A stretch of 64,000 nt of DNA from Pseudomonas sp. Irchel s3f7 (lineage in GTDB: Bacteria; Pseudomonadota; Gammaproteobacteria; Pseudomonadales; Pseudomonadaceae): positions 1 through 64,000 of the forward strand of contig NZ_FYDO01000017.1 in NCBI RefSeq assembly GCF_900187615.1. The letters run 5' to 3'. A program made the translations under genes and the position numbers. This document shows, piece after piece, positions 51,021-59,542 of this stretch. The notes under the pieces are model-generated. The model saw nothing but the letters and a program-made list of their open reading frames with translations, had not been told where the DNA came from and searched no databases. Every line of letters starts with the position of its first letter. Position 1 is the stretch's first letter.

Positions 51021-51620
51021 ATGAAAATTCTTTTGATCGGCGCAGGCGGCACCATTGGTTCGGCTGTCGACAAGGAATTGTCCCAACGCCACGAAATCAT
51101 CCGCATCGGCCGCACCAGCGGTGATTTCCAGGTAGATATCAGTGACAGTGCTTCGATTCGCAAACTGTTCGAGCAGACCGGCAAGTTCGATGCGTTGATC
51201 TGCGCCGCCGGCAACGTGACCTTCGCGCCGCTGAATGAAATGACCGAAGACAGTTTTGCCCTCGGTCTGAAAGACAAGCTCATGGGCCAGGTCAACCTGC
51301 TGTTGATCGGCCGCGAATTCGCCAATGACGGGGCATCGTTCACCTTCACCACCGGCGTACTGAGCCACGATCCGATCTATAGCGGCGCATCGGCGGCGCT
51401 GGTCAACGGTGCACTGGACAGCTTTGTCCGCGCCGCCGCCATCGAGTTGCCTCGCGGCCTGCGGGTGAACTCGATCAGCCCGAACGTCCTGGTGGAAGCC
51501 ATGGGCAAATACGCGCCGTACTTCCGTGGGTTCAAACCGGTTCCTGCGGCGGATGTGGCGTTGGCCTACGCCAAAAGTGTGGAAGGCTTACAGACGGGTC
51601 AGACTTTTCAAGTGGGTTAA
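51021..51620 (+). CDS. Atypical short-chain dehydrogenase-like protein
   Basis: The 199-residue protein keeps the nucleotide loop GAGGTIG (8-14) and a CAAG (61-64) in place of NNAG. At the catalytic tetrad it has Y120-S-G-A-S124 where Lys is expected (YxxxK), so classic dehydrogenase chemistry is doubtful. It may act as a reductase with altered chemistry or a redox/ligand sensor. It is paired with the divergent LysR gene. Confidence 0.8.
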   Translation: MKILLIGAGGTIGSAVDKELSQRHEIIRIGRTSGDFQVDISDSASIRKLFEQTGKFDALICAAGNVTFAPLNEMTEDSFALGLKDKLMGQVNLLLIGREFANDGASFTFTTGVLSHDPIYSGASAALVNGALDSFVRAAAIELPRGLRVNSISPNVLVEAMGKYAPYFRGFKPVPAADVALAYAKSVEGLQTGQTFQVG

Positions 51621-51634
51621 TTCACCCAGAAAAC

Positions 51635-51699
51635 CGTAGGAGCCGGCTTGCTGGCGATGGCGCCTTCCGATCGCTATCGCCAGCAAGCCGGCTCCTTCC
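51635..51699. repeat. Short REPIN
   Basis: AGGAGCCGGCTTGCTGGCGA and its complement lie 17 bp apart, so the pair folds into one long hairpin directly after the SDR gene. Confidence 0.85.
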
Positions 51700-51779
51700 G
51701 GTTGATCGACAACAATTGATGGGGTTGTGATGAACGGTCATGCTGAGTAACGTGGCGGCACTTGTCTGGAGAGCCAAAG

Positions 51780-52448
51780 ATGCGTGTTGCCCGTTCCTTA
51801 GCCGTCGTTGCCCTGCTTCCTCTGTTCGCCGCCTGCCAATTGTTCGACAGCCCGCGTGAAAACGCCGCGAATGTCGGTCAAACCCGCCTGCAAGGGCAGT
51901 TGACGGCGGCGGATGGAAAACTGCTGTTCCAGCCGTGCAATCAGCCAAATCGTTACGTGGTCAACGACACGGGCGGTACCAGCATCCTGCAACAGGCTGC
52001 ATCCCTGGCCGATGGCAAGGGCAAACTGTTTGCCGATGTGCGTGGCAAGGTTGTCTCCGGTAACGGTGCCGACGGCCAACTTGACCTGGAAACGCTGTAC
52101 CGCATCGAGCGCTCGGGCACGGCATGTGACGATCCAAACTTCAAACTGTCGATTTTGCGTGCAGCGGGCCACAACCCGGAATGGACGATGAAAGTCAGCG
52201 GCAAAGGCCTGATCCTCGAGCGTGCCGGCCAGCCACCATTGGCCGTGCCCTACGTCGAAGAGCAACTGGGCGATGGCCGTTTCAACCTCAGCACCGATGC
52301 CAATAACCAGCACATCGAACTGTGGGTTGCACCACAACGCTGCGTCGACAGCAGCACCGGCAGCATCCAGCACATGAGCGCGGAACTTCGAGTCGACGGA
52401 AAAGTGCAGCGCGGTTGCGCATCCTTCGGCGGTGCACGGGACGACTGA
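51780..52448 (+). CDS. Predicted lipoprotein, conserved, unknown function
   Basis: The ATG at 51780 (GGAG at ten bases) gives 222 residues with a lipobox LFAAC (Cys19). Three further Cys-containing segments (LFQPCNQPN, GTACDDPN, APQRCVDS) suggest periplasmic disulfides. The body, with repeated LEL/ELW strands and QRCVDSSTG, is reminiscent of the META/HslJ-like envelope family, but I cannot assign it firmly. Confidence 0.7.
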   Translation: MRVARSLAVVALLPLFAACQLFDSPRENAANVGQTRLQGQLTAADGKLLFQPCNQPNRYVVNDTGGTSILQQAASLADGKGKLFADVRGKVVSGNGADGQLDLETLYRIERSGTACDDPNFKLSILRAAGHNPEWTMKVSGKGLILERAGQPPLAVPYVEEQLGDGRFNLSTDANNQHIELWVAPQRCVDSSTGSIQHMSAELRVDGKVQRGCASFGGARDD

Positions 52449-52555
52449 TTCGACGAGAGGCCGTTTTTGCCTCACTGGACGGTGCCATTGGGGCTTATAA
52501 TCGCCGGCTTCAAACGCCCTGGCGCAGTTGTGCGCCCCGCGAACCGGATCCCGCC

Positions 52556-54169
52556 ATGTTACGAATCACCGAACTCAAGTTGCCGATCGACCATCCCGAA
52601 GAAGACCTGCGCCCTGCCATCGTGCAGCGCCTAGGCATCGCCAGTGATGACCTGCTCGACTTCACCTTGTTCAAGCGCAGCTACGATGCGCGAAAAAAGT
52701 CCTCCGAACTGTGCTTCATCTACACCATCGACCTCAACGTTCGCGATGAGGCGGCGGTGCTGCACACGTTCGCCGATGACCGTAACGTCAACGTGGCGCC
52801 GGATGTCAGCTACAAAGAAGTCGGCCAGGCGCCGGCCGACCTGAGTGCACGCCCGATCGTTGTCGGTTTCGGCCCGTGCGGGATTTTCGCCGGATTGTTG
52901 CTCGCACAAATGGGCTTCAAACCGATCATCCTCGAACGCGGCACCGAAGTACGCCAGCGCACCAAGGACACCTGGGGCCTGTGGCGCAAAAGCGTGCTCA
53001 ACCCGGAATCCAACGTGCAGTTCGGCGAAGGCGGCGCAGGGACGTTCTCTGACGGCAAGCTCTACAGCCAGATCAAGGACCCGAAATTCCTCGGCCGCAA
53101 AGTGCTGCACGAATTCGTCAAGGCCGGTGCCCCGGAAGAAATCCTCTACGTCAGCAAGCCGCATATCGGTACATTCCGTCTGACCGGCGTGGTGGAAAAC
53201 ATGCGTGAGCAGATTCGCGCCATGGGCGGCGAAGTGCGCTTCCAGCAGCTTGTCACCGATGTGTTGATCGAAGACGGCCAACTGGTCGGCGTCGAACTCA
53301 ACGGCGGCGAGCAGATCCATTCCAAACACGTGATCCTGGCCCTCGGTCACAGCGCCCGCGACACGTTCCGCATGCTTCACGGCCGTGGCGTGTTCATGGA
53401 AGCCAAGCCGTTCTCGGTGGGTTTCCGTATCGAGCACCCGCAGTCGCTGATCGACCGCGCGCGCCTGGGCAAGTACGCGGGCCACCCGAAACTGGGCGCC
53501 GCCGACTACAAACTGGTGCACCACGCCAAGAATGGCCGTTCGGTCTACAGCTTCTGCATGTGCCCGGGCGGCACCGTGGTGGCGGCGACCTCCGAGCCAA
53601 ATCGCGTGGTCACCAACGGCATGAGCCAGTACTCGCGTAACGAGCGCAATGCCAACTCCGGGATCGTTGTCGGCATCACCCCGGAAGTCGATTTTCCGGG
53701 CGGCCCGCTGGCCGGTATCGAGTTGCAGGAGCGTCTTGAGTCCCACGCCTTTGTGCTGGGTGGCAGCAACTACGAAGCACCGGCGCAGTTGGTCGGCGAT
53801 TTCATCGCGGGCAAACCGTCCACCGAACTGGGCAGTGTCGAGCCTTCCTACAAACCGGGCGTCGCTCTGGGCGATCTGGCCCTGGCCTTGCCGGACTTCG
53901 CCATCGAAGCGATTCGCGAAGCCTTGCCGGCGTTCGAGAAGCAGATTCGTGGTTACTCGTTGCACGACGCGGTGCTGACCGGCATCGAAACCCGCACATC
54001 GTCGCCGCTGCGCATTACCCGCAACGAATCGATGCAGAGCCTGAACGTGAAAGGCTTGTTCCCGGCCGGTGAAGGCGCGGGTTATGCGGGCGGGATTCTG
54101 TCGGCAGGTGTTGACGGGATTCGCATTGCAGAAGCCGTTGCCCGCGACATCCTCGGTCTCGAGGCCTGA
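52556..54169 (+). CDS. Large FAD-dependent dehydrogenase (COG2509 type)
   Basis: The ATG at 52556 gives 537 residues. An N-terminal domain of about 95 residues (MLRITELKLPIDHPEEDL) precedes the FAD Rossmann motif IVVGFGPCGIFAGLLLAQMG at about residue 101. GEGGAGTFSDGKL and a C-terminal LFPAGEGAGYAGGILSAGVD complete the flavoprotein fold. Members of this family are NAD(P)/FAD oxidoreductases with unknown substrates. Frames reaching further upstream overlap the lipoprotein gene and are not used. Confidence 0.82.
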   Translation: MLRITELKLPIDHPEEDLRPAIVQRLGIASDDLLDFTLFKRSYDARKKSSELCFIYTIDLNVRDEAAVLHTFADDRNVNVAPDVSYKEVGQAPADLSARPIVVGFGPCGIFAGLLLAQMGFKPIILERGTEVRQRTKDTWGLWRKSVLNPESNVQFGEGGAGTFSDGKLYSQIKDPKFLGRKVLHEFVKAGAPEEILYVSKPHIGTFRLTGVVENMREQIRAMGGEVRFQQLVTDVLIEDGQLVGVELNGGEQIHSKHVILALGHSARDTFRMLHGRGVFMEAKPFSVGFRIEHPQSLIDRARLGKYAGHPKLGAADYKLVHHAKNGRSVYSFCMCPGGTVVAATSEPNRVVTNGMSQYSRNERNANSGIVVGITPEVDFPGGPLAGIELQERLESHAFVLGGSNYEAPAQLVGDFIAGKPSTELGSVEPSYKPGVALGDLALALPDFAIEAIREALPAFEKQIRGYSLHDAVLTGIETRTSSPLRITRNESMQSLNVKGLFPAGEGAGYAGGILSAGVDGIRIAEAVARDILGLEA

Positions 54170-54178
54170 CCGGAACCC

Positions 54179-54267
54179 TGTAGGAGCTGGCTTGCCAGCG
54201 ATAGCGGTGGATCAGCCGACATTCATGCTGAATCCGAACCCGTCTCGCCGGCAAGCCAGCTCCTACA
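54179..54267. repeat. REPIN
   Basis: TGTAGGAGCTGGCTTGCCAG and CCGGCAAGCCAGCTCCTACA flank about 40 bp between convergent genes. Confidence 0.88.
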
Positions 54268-54278
54268 GGTAATGGGTG

Positions 54279-55373
54279 TCAGATATTGGCGCGCAGCACG
54301 CTCGCCGGCAACGGCTCGCCCCGCTCCACCGTCGCAGCCACCGTGGCAATCAATCCACTCAGTTCATACCCCTGAGCCTTGAGCCAGGCCTGATCGTAAT
54401 AGGTCGTGGCATAGCGCTCGCCGCTGTCACACAGAATCGCCACCATCGACCCCGCCTCCCCGGCCGCCTTCATGTGCTGAGCCGCCATCAATGCGCCGAT
54501 CAGGTTGGTCCCGCTCGACCCGCCCACATGCCGTCCCAAGCGCTCCGCCAGGTAATGCATGGCCGCCAGTGACAACGCGTCAGGCACCTTGACCATCGCA
54601 TCGATCACCTTGGGCAGGAACGAGGCTTCCACCCGCGGCCGTCCAATGCCCTCGATCCGCGAACCGTGATCAAGGCGCAGGCTGGCATCGCCGGTCTGGT
54701 AGTAATCGAAGAACACCGAGCGCTCGGCATCGGCACACAGCACACGGGTGTCGTGCTGGCGATAACGTACGTATCGGCCCAGTGTGGCCGTGGTGCCGCC
54801 GGTACCGGGGCTGGAAATCAGCCAGCTCGGCTCGGGATGCTGCTCGAATCGCATCTGATGGAAGATGGACTCGGCGATATTGTTGTTGGCCCGCCAGTCG
54901 GTGGCGCGCTCGGCATAGGTGAACTGGTCGATGAAATGCCCGTCGTGCTCACGCGCCAGGCGCTCGGATTCGGCGTAGATCTGGGTCGGGTCGTCGACCA
55001 AATGGCTTTGGCCACCGTAGAACGCGATCTGCGCGATCTTCTCTTTGGAGGTGGTGGCAGGCATCACCGCAATGAACGGCAAACCCAGCATGCGTGCAAA
55101 GTAAGCCTCGGAAATGGCGGTCGAGCCACTCGACGCTTCGATGACCGGCGCACCGGGTTTGAGCCAGCCGTTACACAGCGCATACAGGAACAGCGAGCGC
55201 GCGAGGCGATGCTTCAGGCTGCCCGTGGGGTGGCTGGACTCATCCTTGAAGTACAACTCGATGCCCGGAAAACCCGGCAGCGGCAAGGGGATCAGGTGGG
55301 TGTCGGCGCTGCGCTGGAAATCGGCTTCGATAATCCGGATCGCCTCGCGGGACCACTGTCGGTTGTCGCTCAT
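54279..55373 (-). CDS. PLP-dependent cysteine synthase/desulfhydrase-like enzyme
   Basis: The 364-residue fold type II enzyme has the PLP Lys in DESSHPTGSLKHRLAR, the substrate loop ASSGSTAISEA and the phosphate-binding GTGGTTATLGRY. It differs from CysK/CysM (SxKDR) and is closer to the Cds1-type L-cysteine desulfhydrases of actinobacteria, which produce H2S and pyruvate from cysteine. Alternatives are a cysteine synthase or a dehydratase. Monocistronic. Confidence 0.75.
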   Translation of the reverse strand: MSDNRQWSREAIRIIEADFQRSADTHLIPLPLPGFPGIELYFKDESSHPTGSLKHRLARSLFLYALCNGWLKPGAPVIEASSGSTAISEAYFARMLGLPFIAVMPATTSKEKIAQIAFYGGQSHLVDDPTQIYAESERLAREHDGHFIDQFTYAERATDWRANNNIAESIFHQMRFEQHPEPSWLISSPGTGGTTATLGRYVRYRQHDTRVLCADAERSVFFDYYQTGDASLRLDHGSRIEGIGRPRVEASFLPKVIDAMVKVPDALSLAAMHYLAERLGRHVGGSSGTNLIGALMAAQHMKAAGEAGSMVAILCDSGERYATTYYDQAWLKAQGYELSGLIATVAATVERGEPLPASVLRANI

Positions 55374-55568
55374 GATGGGGTTCTCGTTGAATCAGGCAAA
55401 AATCGGCGTTGTTAAAGGGCTCAATCAACAAGCTTAGGAAAAATCCTGCAGCCGGCACAGATACAGCTGAGGTCCAATACGCCAGACAACTGCTAGGCTC
55501 ATGCCCGAGCCATCTGGACGTTCTGTAACGGCATATAACAAAAAAGAATATAACTTTTGTTTTAACAA

Positions 55569-55585
55569 CTAACAGTACTTGTTAG
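55569..55585. promoter_or_regulatory. Palindrome before nhaA
   Basis: CTAACA-GTACT-TGTTAG, 6-bp arms, about 40 bp before the nhaA start in an AT-rich promoter region. It may be an operator. Confidence 0.4.
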
Positions 55586-55623
55586 GGTGTAACACCTTTT
55601 GAATTCACGGATGGAGAGCGACC

Positions 55624-56814
55624 TTGCCTCTGCGTAGCACTTTCACGCGTTTCTTTCAGTTGGAAGCTGCCAGCGGTCTCTTATTGATCGCGGCTGCCGT
55701 TCTGGCTCTAGTCATCAACAATTCGCCACTGTCGTGGCTCTACACCGGGCTGCTGGACACCCCCGTCGTGGCCCAGATCGGCGCCCTGAAAATCGCCAAG
55801 CCGGCGCTACTGTGGATCAACGACGGCCTGATGGCGTTGTTCTTCCTGCTGATCGGCCTGGAAGTGAAACGCGAAGTCCTCGATGGCCAACTGTCCAAAC
55901 CGTCGCAGATCGTATTGCCCGGTACCGCGGCCATTGGCGGCATGGTGGTGCCCGCGCTGATCTATTGGTTCCTCAACCGCGATAATCCAACCGCCCTGAG
56001 TGGCTGGGCAATTCCGACCGCTACCGATATCGCCTTTGCCCTCGGCGTTCTCGCGCTGTTGGGTAAACGTGTTCCGGTCTCGCTGAAACTGTTCCTGATG
56101 ACCCTGGCGATCATTGACGACCTTGGCGCAATCATCATCATCGCGATCTTCTATTCCGGCTCGCTGTCGACCCTGTCCCTGACGTTGGCCGCAGCCTGTA
56201 TCGCGACATTGATCGCGATGAACCGACTCGGCGTGGTGAAGCTCGGCCCCTACATGCTGGTTGGCTTGATCCTCTGGGTTTGCGTACTCAAGAGCGGTGT
56301 CCATGCCACGCTGGCTGGCGTCACTTTGGCGTTCTGCATTCCTTTGCGCACGAAAAACGCTGAGCCGTCCCCTCTGCTCAACCTTGAACATGCGCTGCAC
56401 CCCTGGGTGGCCTACGGCATTCTGCCGCTGTTTGCGTTCGCCAACGCCGGCCTGTCCCTGAGTGGCGTGACCGTCGAAAGCTTCACCCACGACGTACCGA
56501 TGGGCATTGCGGTTGGTCTGCTCCTCGGCAAAACCGTCGGCGTGTTTGCGCTGACGTGGTTCGCCGTCAAAATCGGTATTGCCACCCTCCCTCAAGGCGC
56601 CAATTGGGGCCAGATCCTGGGCGTGGCGATCCTCTGTGGCATCGGCTTTACCATGAGTCTGTTTGTCGGCTCCCTGGCCTTCGAACCAGGCGTCAGCGAC
56701 TACGCCGGCATGGACCGCATGGGGATTTTGACCGGTTCGATTCTGGCAGCGTTGATCGGTTATGCCGTGACGGCGATGGCGAGCCGCAAAAGCACCGTCG
56801 TGGCTGCCCGATAA
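55624..56814 (+). CDS. nhaA: Na+/H+ antiporter NhaA
   Basis: Starting at a TTG (GGAG eight bases before), the 396-residue protein keeps the key acidic residues of NhaA: Asp135 in PTATDIAFALG and the pair Asp165-Asp166 in LAIIDDLGAI, plus the first helix FFQLEAASGLLLIAAAVLAL. It expels Na+ or Li+ in exchange for protons, active at high pH. The TTG start fits low expression. No ATG in frame is placed well. Confidence 0.92.
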   Translation: MPLRSTFTRFFQLEAASGLLLIAAAVLALVINNSPLSWLYTGLLDTPVVAQIGALKIAKPALLWINDGLMALFFLLIGLEVKREVLDGQLSKPSQIVLPGTAAIGGMVVPALIYWFLNRDNPTALSGWAIPTATDIAFALGVLALLGKRVPVSLKLFLMTLAIIDDLGAIIIIAIFYSGSLSTLSLTLAAACIATLIAMNRLGVVKLGPYMLVGLILWVCVLKSGVHATLAGVTLAFCIPLRTKNAEPSPLLNLEHALHPWVAYGILPLFAFANAGLSLSGVTVESFTHDVPMGIAVGLLLGKTVGVFALTWFAVKIGIATLPQGANWGQILGVAILCGIGFTMSLFVGSLAFEPGVSDYAGMDRMGILTGSILAALIGYAVTAMASRKSTVVAAR

Positions 56815-56868
56815 ACAGCGACAGTTCCTAGCGTCATCCCGGACGCGTCCTACAGTCACGATCAAGCA

Positions 56869-56923
56869 CCTTGGTTAACGTCGTGCAGCCCCTTCGCGGG
56901 GCTGCCGATGGACGTAACCAAGG
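56869..56923 (+). promoter_or_regulatory. Two-part hairpin covering the bacteriocin ribosome-binding site
   Basis: CCTTGGTTAACGTC (56869-56882) pairs with GACGTAACCAAGG (56911-56923) with one bulge. Inside it CAGCCCC-TTCG-CGGGGCTG forms an inner stem. The right arm contains the AAGG of the Shine-Dalgarno sequence for the GTG at 56931, so the structure should block translation until it is opened. Whether it responds to a factor is unknown. Confidence 0.65.
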
Positions 56924-56930
56924 ATGATCA

Positions 56931-58157
56931 GTGGCTGGCAACAAGAACATTCCCCTCATCAGAAACCCGCCTCAGGGCGATGGGCATCACGTCACCTATC
57001 GCCCGATGACGGCCCGCGAACTCGCAGCACGGGACGCCCGGCAAAACGCCTACGAAACAATGCTCGCCCGGCAGCAGGCGTTCGAAGACAGCCTCACGGT
57101 AGCTGCAAAAAAGGAAGAACCGACGCACGCAGGCTGCGTGTTCGCCAAGTCCTGCAACCTGCCTGACGCCATCATCGACTACACCAACCCTTCAGGAATG
57201 GTGCCGACCGACAGTCTCAAGGATTACGGCGACATCGCCTGGCTCGGCGGGCGTAATGTCGACGACGACGGCCTGCTGAATCTGGAAACCATCAGCGGCA
57301 GCACTGTCGCGCTTGGCGTCGGGCGTCTGGCCCTGAGTGCCCCGAGTCTCGCCGCGCCGGTCATGGGTGCCATTGGAGCTACGGCGAGCGCTACCTTGAC
57401 CGGGTTGGTCGCCCTGTTCTGGGCCCCGAGCCTGGGCGACAGCGCCCTCTACACCGAAGACCAACTGCGCAACCTCAAACAAGCCCGCACCCGCGTGCGC
57501 CTTCAGATCGAGCAACAAGCAGACGGCAGCCTCAAGGGTTACGGCTTCTACACCGGCAGGAACCTCGACTGGGAAATGGTCGATGTCGTGCAGATCACCG
57601 CCCGGGGCAGCCAATTCATCGCCGACCTCGGCGAAGGCATCGAACTGATCTGGACCCCGGCCGAAGACGGCACCAACACACTCGGCATCCCCGCCCTGCA
57701 AGCCGCCCCACAAGCGCCGCACATCTGGGTCTTCCCACCGACCAAATCGGCGGACGACATCATCGTCAACCCGGTGTATCCGCCTGACTACAAGGATTTC
57801 ATTCTTGTGTTTCCGGTGGGGGCGGGGGTTCGGCCGGTTTATGTTGTGGTGAGTGTTTCTGGCAGAAAACTCCCTAATCCAGAACATGGATATCACCCAG
57901 CTCCGGAAACAGAAGAAATTACAGGTTTTTCAAGTCTGAAAAAGGTGAAAAACAAAACTCCCAAGCAAGGAGGTGCGGGTCTCCGAGAGCGCTGGACTGA
58001 TGCCAAAGGTCGAAAAATCTACGAGTGGGACTCACAACATGGAGAACTGGAAGCCTATCGTGCGAGTGATGGAAGTCACCTAGGCTCTTTCGATCACTTA
58101 ACAGGTAAACAAATCGATCCACCCAAGAAAGAACGCAACATCAAAAAGTATTTGTGA
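56931..58157 (+). CDS. S-type bacteriocin with colicin E3-like 16S-rRNase domain
   Basis: From a GTG start (AAGGA seven bases before) the 408-residue toxin reads MAGNKNIPLIRNPP. Residues about 170-312 form a pyocin-S translocation domain. Residues 315-408 match the colicin E3/cloacin ribonuclease (RWTDAKGRKIYEWDSQHGEL, RNIKKYL at the end) with all catalytic residues: Asp367, His370, Glu374 and Arg402. It should cut 16S rRNA near A1493. The first 165 residues lack an obvious receptor-binding domain, and S pyocins are usually longer, so the entry route is unclear. Codon and base use turns AT-rich from about 57830. Confidence 0.88.
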   Translation: MAGNKNIPLIRNPPQGDGHHVTYRPMTARELAARDARQNAYETMLARQQAFEDSLTVAAKKEEPTHAGCVFAKSCNLPDAIIDYTNPSGMVPTDSLKDYGDIAWLGGRNVDDDGLLNLETISGSTVALGVGRLALSAPSLAAPVMGAIGATASATLTGLVALFWAPSLGDSALYTEDQLRNLKQARTRVRLQIEQQADGSLKGYGFYTGRNLDWEMVDVVQITARGSQFIADLGEGIELIWTPAEDGTNTLGIPALQAAPQAPHIWVFPPTKSADDIIVNPVYPPDYKDFILVFPVGAGVRPVYVVVSVSGRKLPNPEHGYHPAPETEEITGFSSLKKVKNKTPKQGGAGLRERWTDAKGRKIYEWDSQHGELEAYRASDGSHLGSFDHLTGKQIDPPKKERNIKKYL

Positions 58158-58164
58158 GGCAGCA

Positions 58165-58419
58165 ATGGGACTGAAAGTCAGATTGGATTGGTATAACAGG
58201 GACACAGAAATAGCAGAAGGGCAGGAATACTCTGCGGACCTTGGCGACGATTTTTCAATTATCCAAACTTTAGGTCTGCTGGATGAAAAGGAAATCTATG
58301 ATGGCGGATTTGATGTTTCGGCGGGTTGGGTGGTGGCACTTCAGTGTCTATTCAAGCATCGAATCGATATTTCCACCCATGACTACCAAGTAGCATTTCG
58401 TTATCGAAAACCATGGTAG
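58165..58419 (+). CDS. Colicin E3/cloacin-type immunity protein
   Basis: The 84-residue protein begins MGLKVRLDWYNRDTE and ends in HRIDISTHDYQVAFRYRKPW, matching the length and outline of ImmE3 (MGLKLDLTWFDK... HQIDISDNEYFVSFDYR). It binds the rRNase domain and keeps it inactive in the producer. It starts seven bases after the toxin stop. Confidence 0.9.
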   Translation: MGLKVRLDWYNRDTEIAEGQEYSADLGDDFSIIQTLGLLDEKEIYDGGFDVSAGWVVALQCLFKHRIDISTHDYQVAFRYRKPW

Positions 58420-58431
58420 CCGGGAGATTAA

Positions 58432-58574
58432 AATGCATTCTATAAACTCGCCCCAGACTCAAAAAGCGGCGCTGTTGAGCTTTACGACAATCAGGTATTC
58501 ACCTAGGTGAGATCAATCACATAACCGGTGAGCAAACTAAAAAAGCGAAGCCCGGCAGAACGACACCAAAGTGA
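58432..58574 (+). pseudogene. Decayed C-terminal tip of a second nuclease bacteriocin
   Basis: The frame from 58432 gives FYKLAPDSKSGAVELYDNQ, then a stop. Restoring one G near 58495 gives GIHLGEINHITGEQTKKAKP and ends at a TGA at 58572-58574. This parallels the end of E3-type toxins (SDGSHLGSFDHLTGKQ). No start codon or upstream toxin domain remains. It is the 3' remnant of a toxin, with an intact small gene behind it. Confidence 0.7.
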
Positions 58575-58593
58575 CCACAGAAAGAGATCAAAA

Positions 58594-58848
58594 ATGCGCT
58601 ACCTATCCATCACTGGCTTTTACCCGGATGAGAAACAGGATGACTCATTGCAATTCGAGCTAACTATAAAAAACTACGAATTAAATCAAGCTCTGGCACA
58701 ACTCACGGAATCGAAGACACTTGAGGAAATAGAGCCCGGAGAGTTAGAAATGACAAAAGTTCAGGTCAGGCAAGCTGCCAAGCTGCTCAATGTCGATTTT
58801 CCAGAAGACTTGGAATACTTCATAGGCGCCCGGAACGCCTCCAAATAA
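58594..58848 (+). CDS. Probable orphan bacteriocin immunity protein
   Basis: The ATG at 58594 gives 84 residues: MRYLSITGFYPDEKQDD, an acidic centre (LTESKTLEEIEPGELEM) and the end LNVDFPEDLEYFIGARNASK. It has the size and acidity of colicin immunity proteins and lies 20 bp after a decayed toxin tip, where a cognate immunity gene belongs. The base composition is as AT-rich as the module. I do not recognise its family. Function is from position. Confidence 0.65.
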   Translation: MRYLSITGFYPDEKQDDSLQFELTIKNYELNQALAQLTESKTLEEIEPGELEMTKVQVRQAAKLLNVDFPEDLEYFIGARNASK

Positions 58849-58856
58849 CTCAAGAT

Positions 58857-58895
58857 AAAAACCCCGACCAGTTACCTGATCGGGGTTTTGTTTTT
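58857..58895. terminator. Bidirectional terminator
   Basis: AAAACCCCGA...TCGGGGTTTT with T-runs outside, in the gap between the immunity gene and the convergent lipoprotein gene. Confidence 0.8.
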
Positions 58896-58910
58896 CACCC
58901 TACCTTCCGC

Positions 58911-59375
58911 TTAGTGCGAAACGCGGCTGGTCCCGTCAACAGTGGAGATGCGTACGCGCTCGCCAACGCGGAACACTTCGTTTTCCTGAACCTGTTGCAC
59001 GTAGGCGCGCATGCTGCCGTCGTCTTCGCGCACGGTGATTTCCACGCCCTGGGTACGGGTCAGGCCTTCTTCTGCGGCCGAGCCGATCAGGCCACCGGCG
59101 ACTGCGCCGATGACCGCGGCGACGATGCTGCCACTGCCGCCGCCAATGGTGCTGCCACCAACGCCGCCCACCACTGCGCCTGCTGCACCGCCAATCGGGG
59201 TCTTGGTGCCTTCGATTTTGACAGGACGCAGGGCTTCGATGGTCCCCATGCGAATGGTCTGCACGCGACGTGCTTCGTCACGGGAATAGGAGTCACCGGT
59301 CAGGCTTGATTGGCAACCGGTGAGCAACATCGCCATCGTGGAAAAGACAGCAACCAGCAGAACAGACTTACGCAT
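58911..59375 (-). CDS. Glycine-zipper outer-membrane lipoprotein (SlyB/PcP-like)
   Basis: The 154-residue protein has a lipobox LLTGC (Cys21), a glycine-zipper membrane segment (IGGAAGAVVGGVGGSTIGGG, residues 62-98 with repeats of GxxxG) and a C-terminal SH3-like region (EITVREDDGSMRAYVQ). SlyB-type proteins stabilise the outer membrane and are often controlled by Mg2+ or stress. Monocistronic. Confidence 0.82.
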   Translation of the reverse strand: MRKSVLLVAVFSTMAMLLTGCQSSLTGDSYSRDEARRVQTIRMGTIEALRPVKIEGTKTPIGGAAGAVVGGVGGSTIGGGSGSIVAAVIGAVAGGLIGSAAEEGLTRTQGVEITVREDDGSMRAYVQQVQENEVFRVGERVRISTVDGTSRVSH

Positions 59376-59542
59376 AGCATCAACTCCAAAGGACAGGTAT
59401 TCATTAAACTCCGCAGCTTGACGCCTGTCACGGCACGGCCCGGATAAAGTTGTTTTGATTCAGGCTGTGTTAAGTCGCCTTCACGAACTCACCGCACAGT
59501 GCGGCAAAATCGAAAAACTGCGCCACTGGCCCAAGGATTCAT

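Noticed and set aside
52322..52555. N-terminal extension of the FAD dehydrogenase
   Set aside because: It overlaps the end of the lipoprotein gene in another frame and has no protein-like sequence.
56815..56930. SOS or PrtN control site for the bacteriocin
   Set aside because: No CTGT-N8-ACAG and no clear PrtN box could be found in the gap. Only the hairpin is supported.
58528..58593. Upstream extension of the orphan immunity gene
   Set aside because: The sequence is the remnant toxin tip read in another frame. The ATG at 58594 fits the usual size of immunity proteins.
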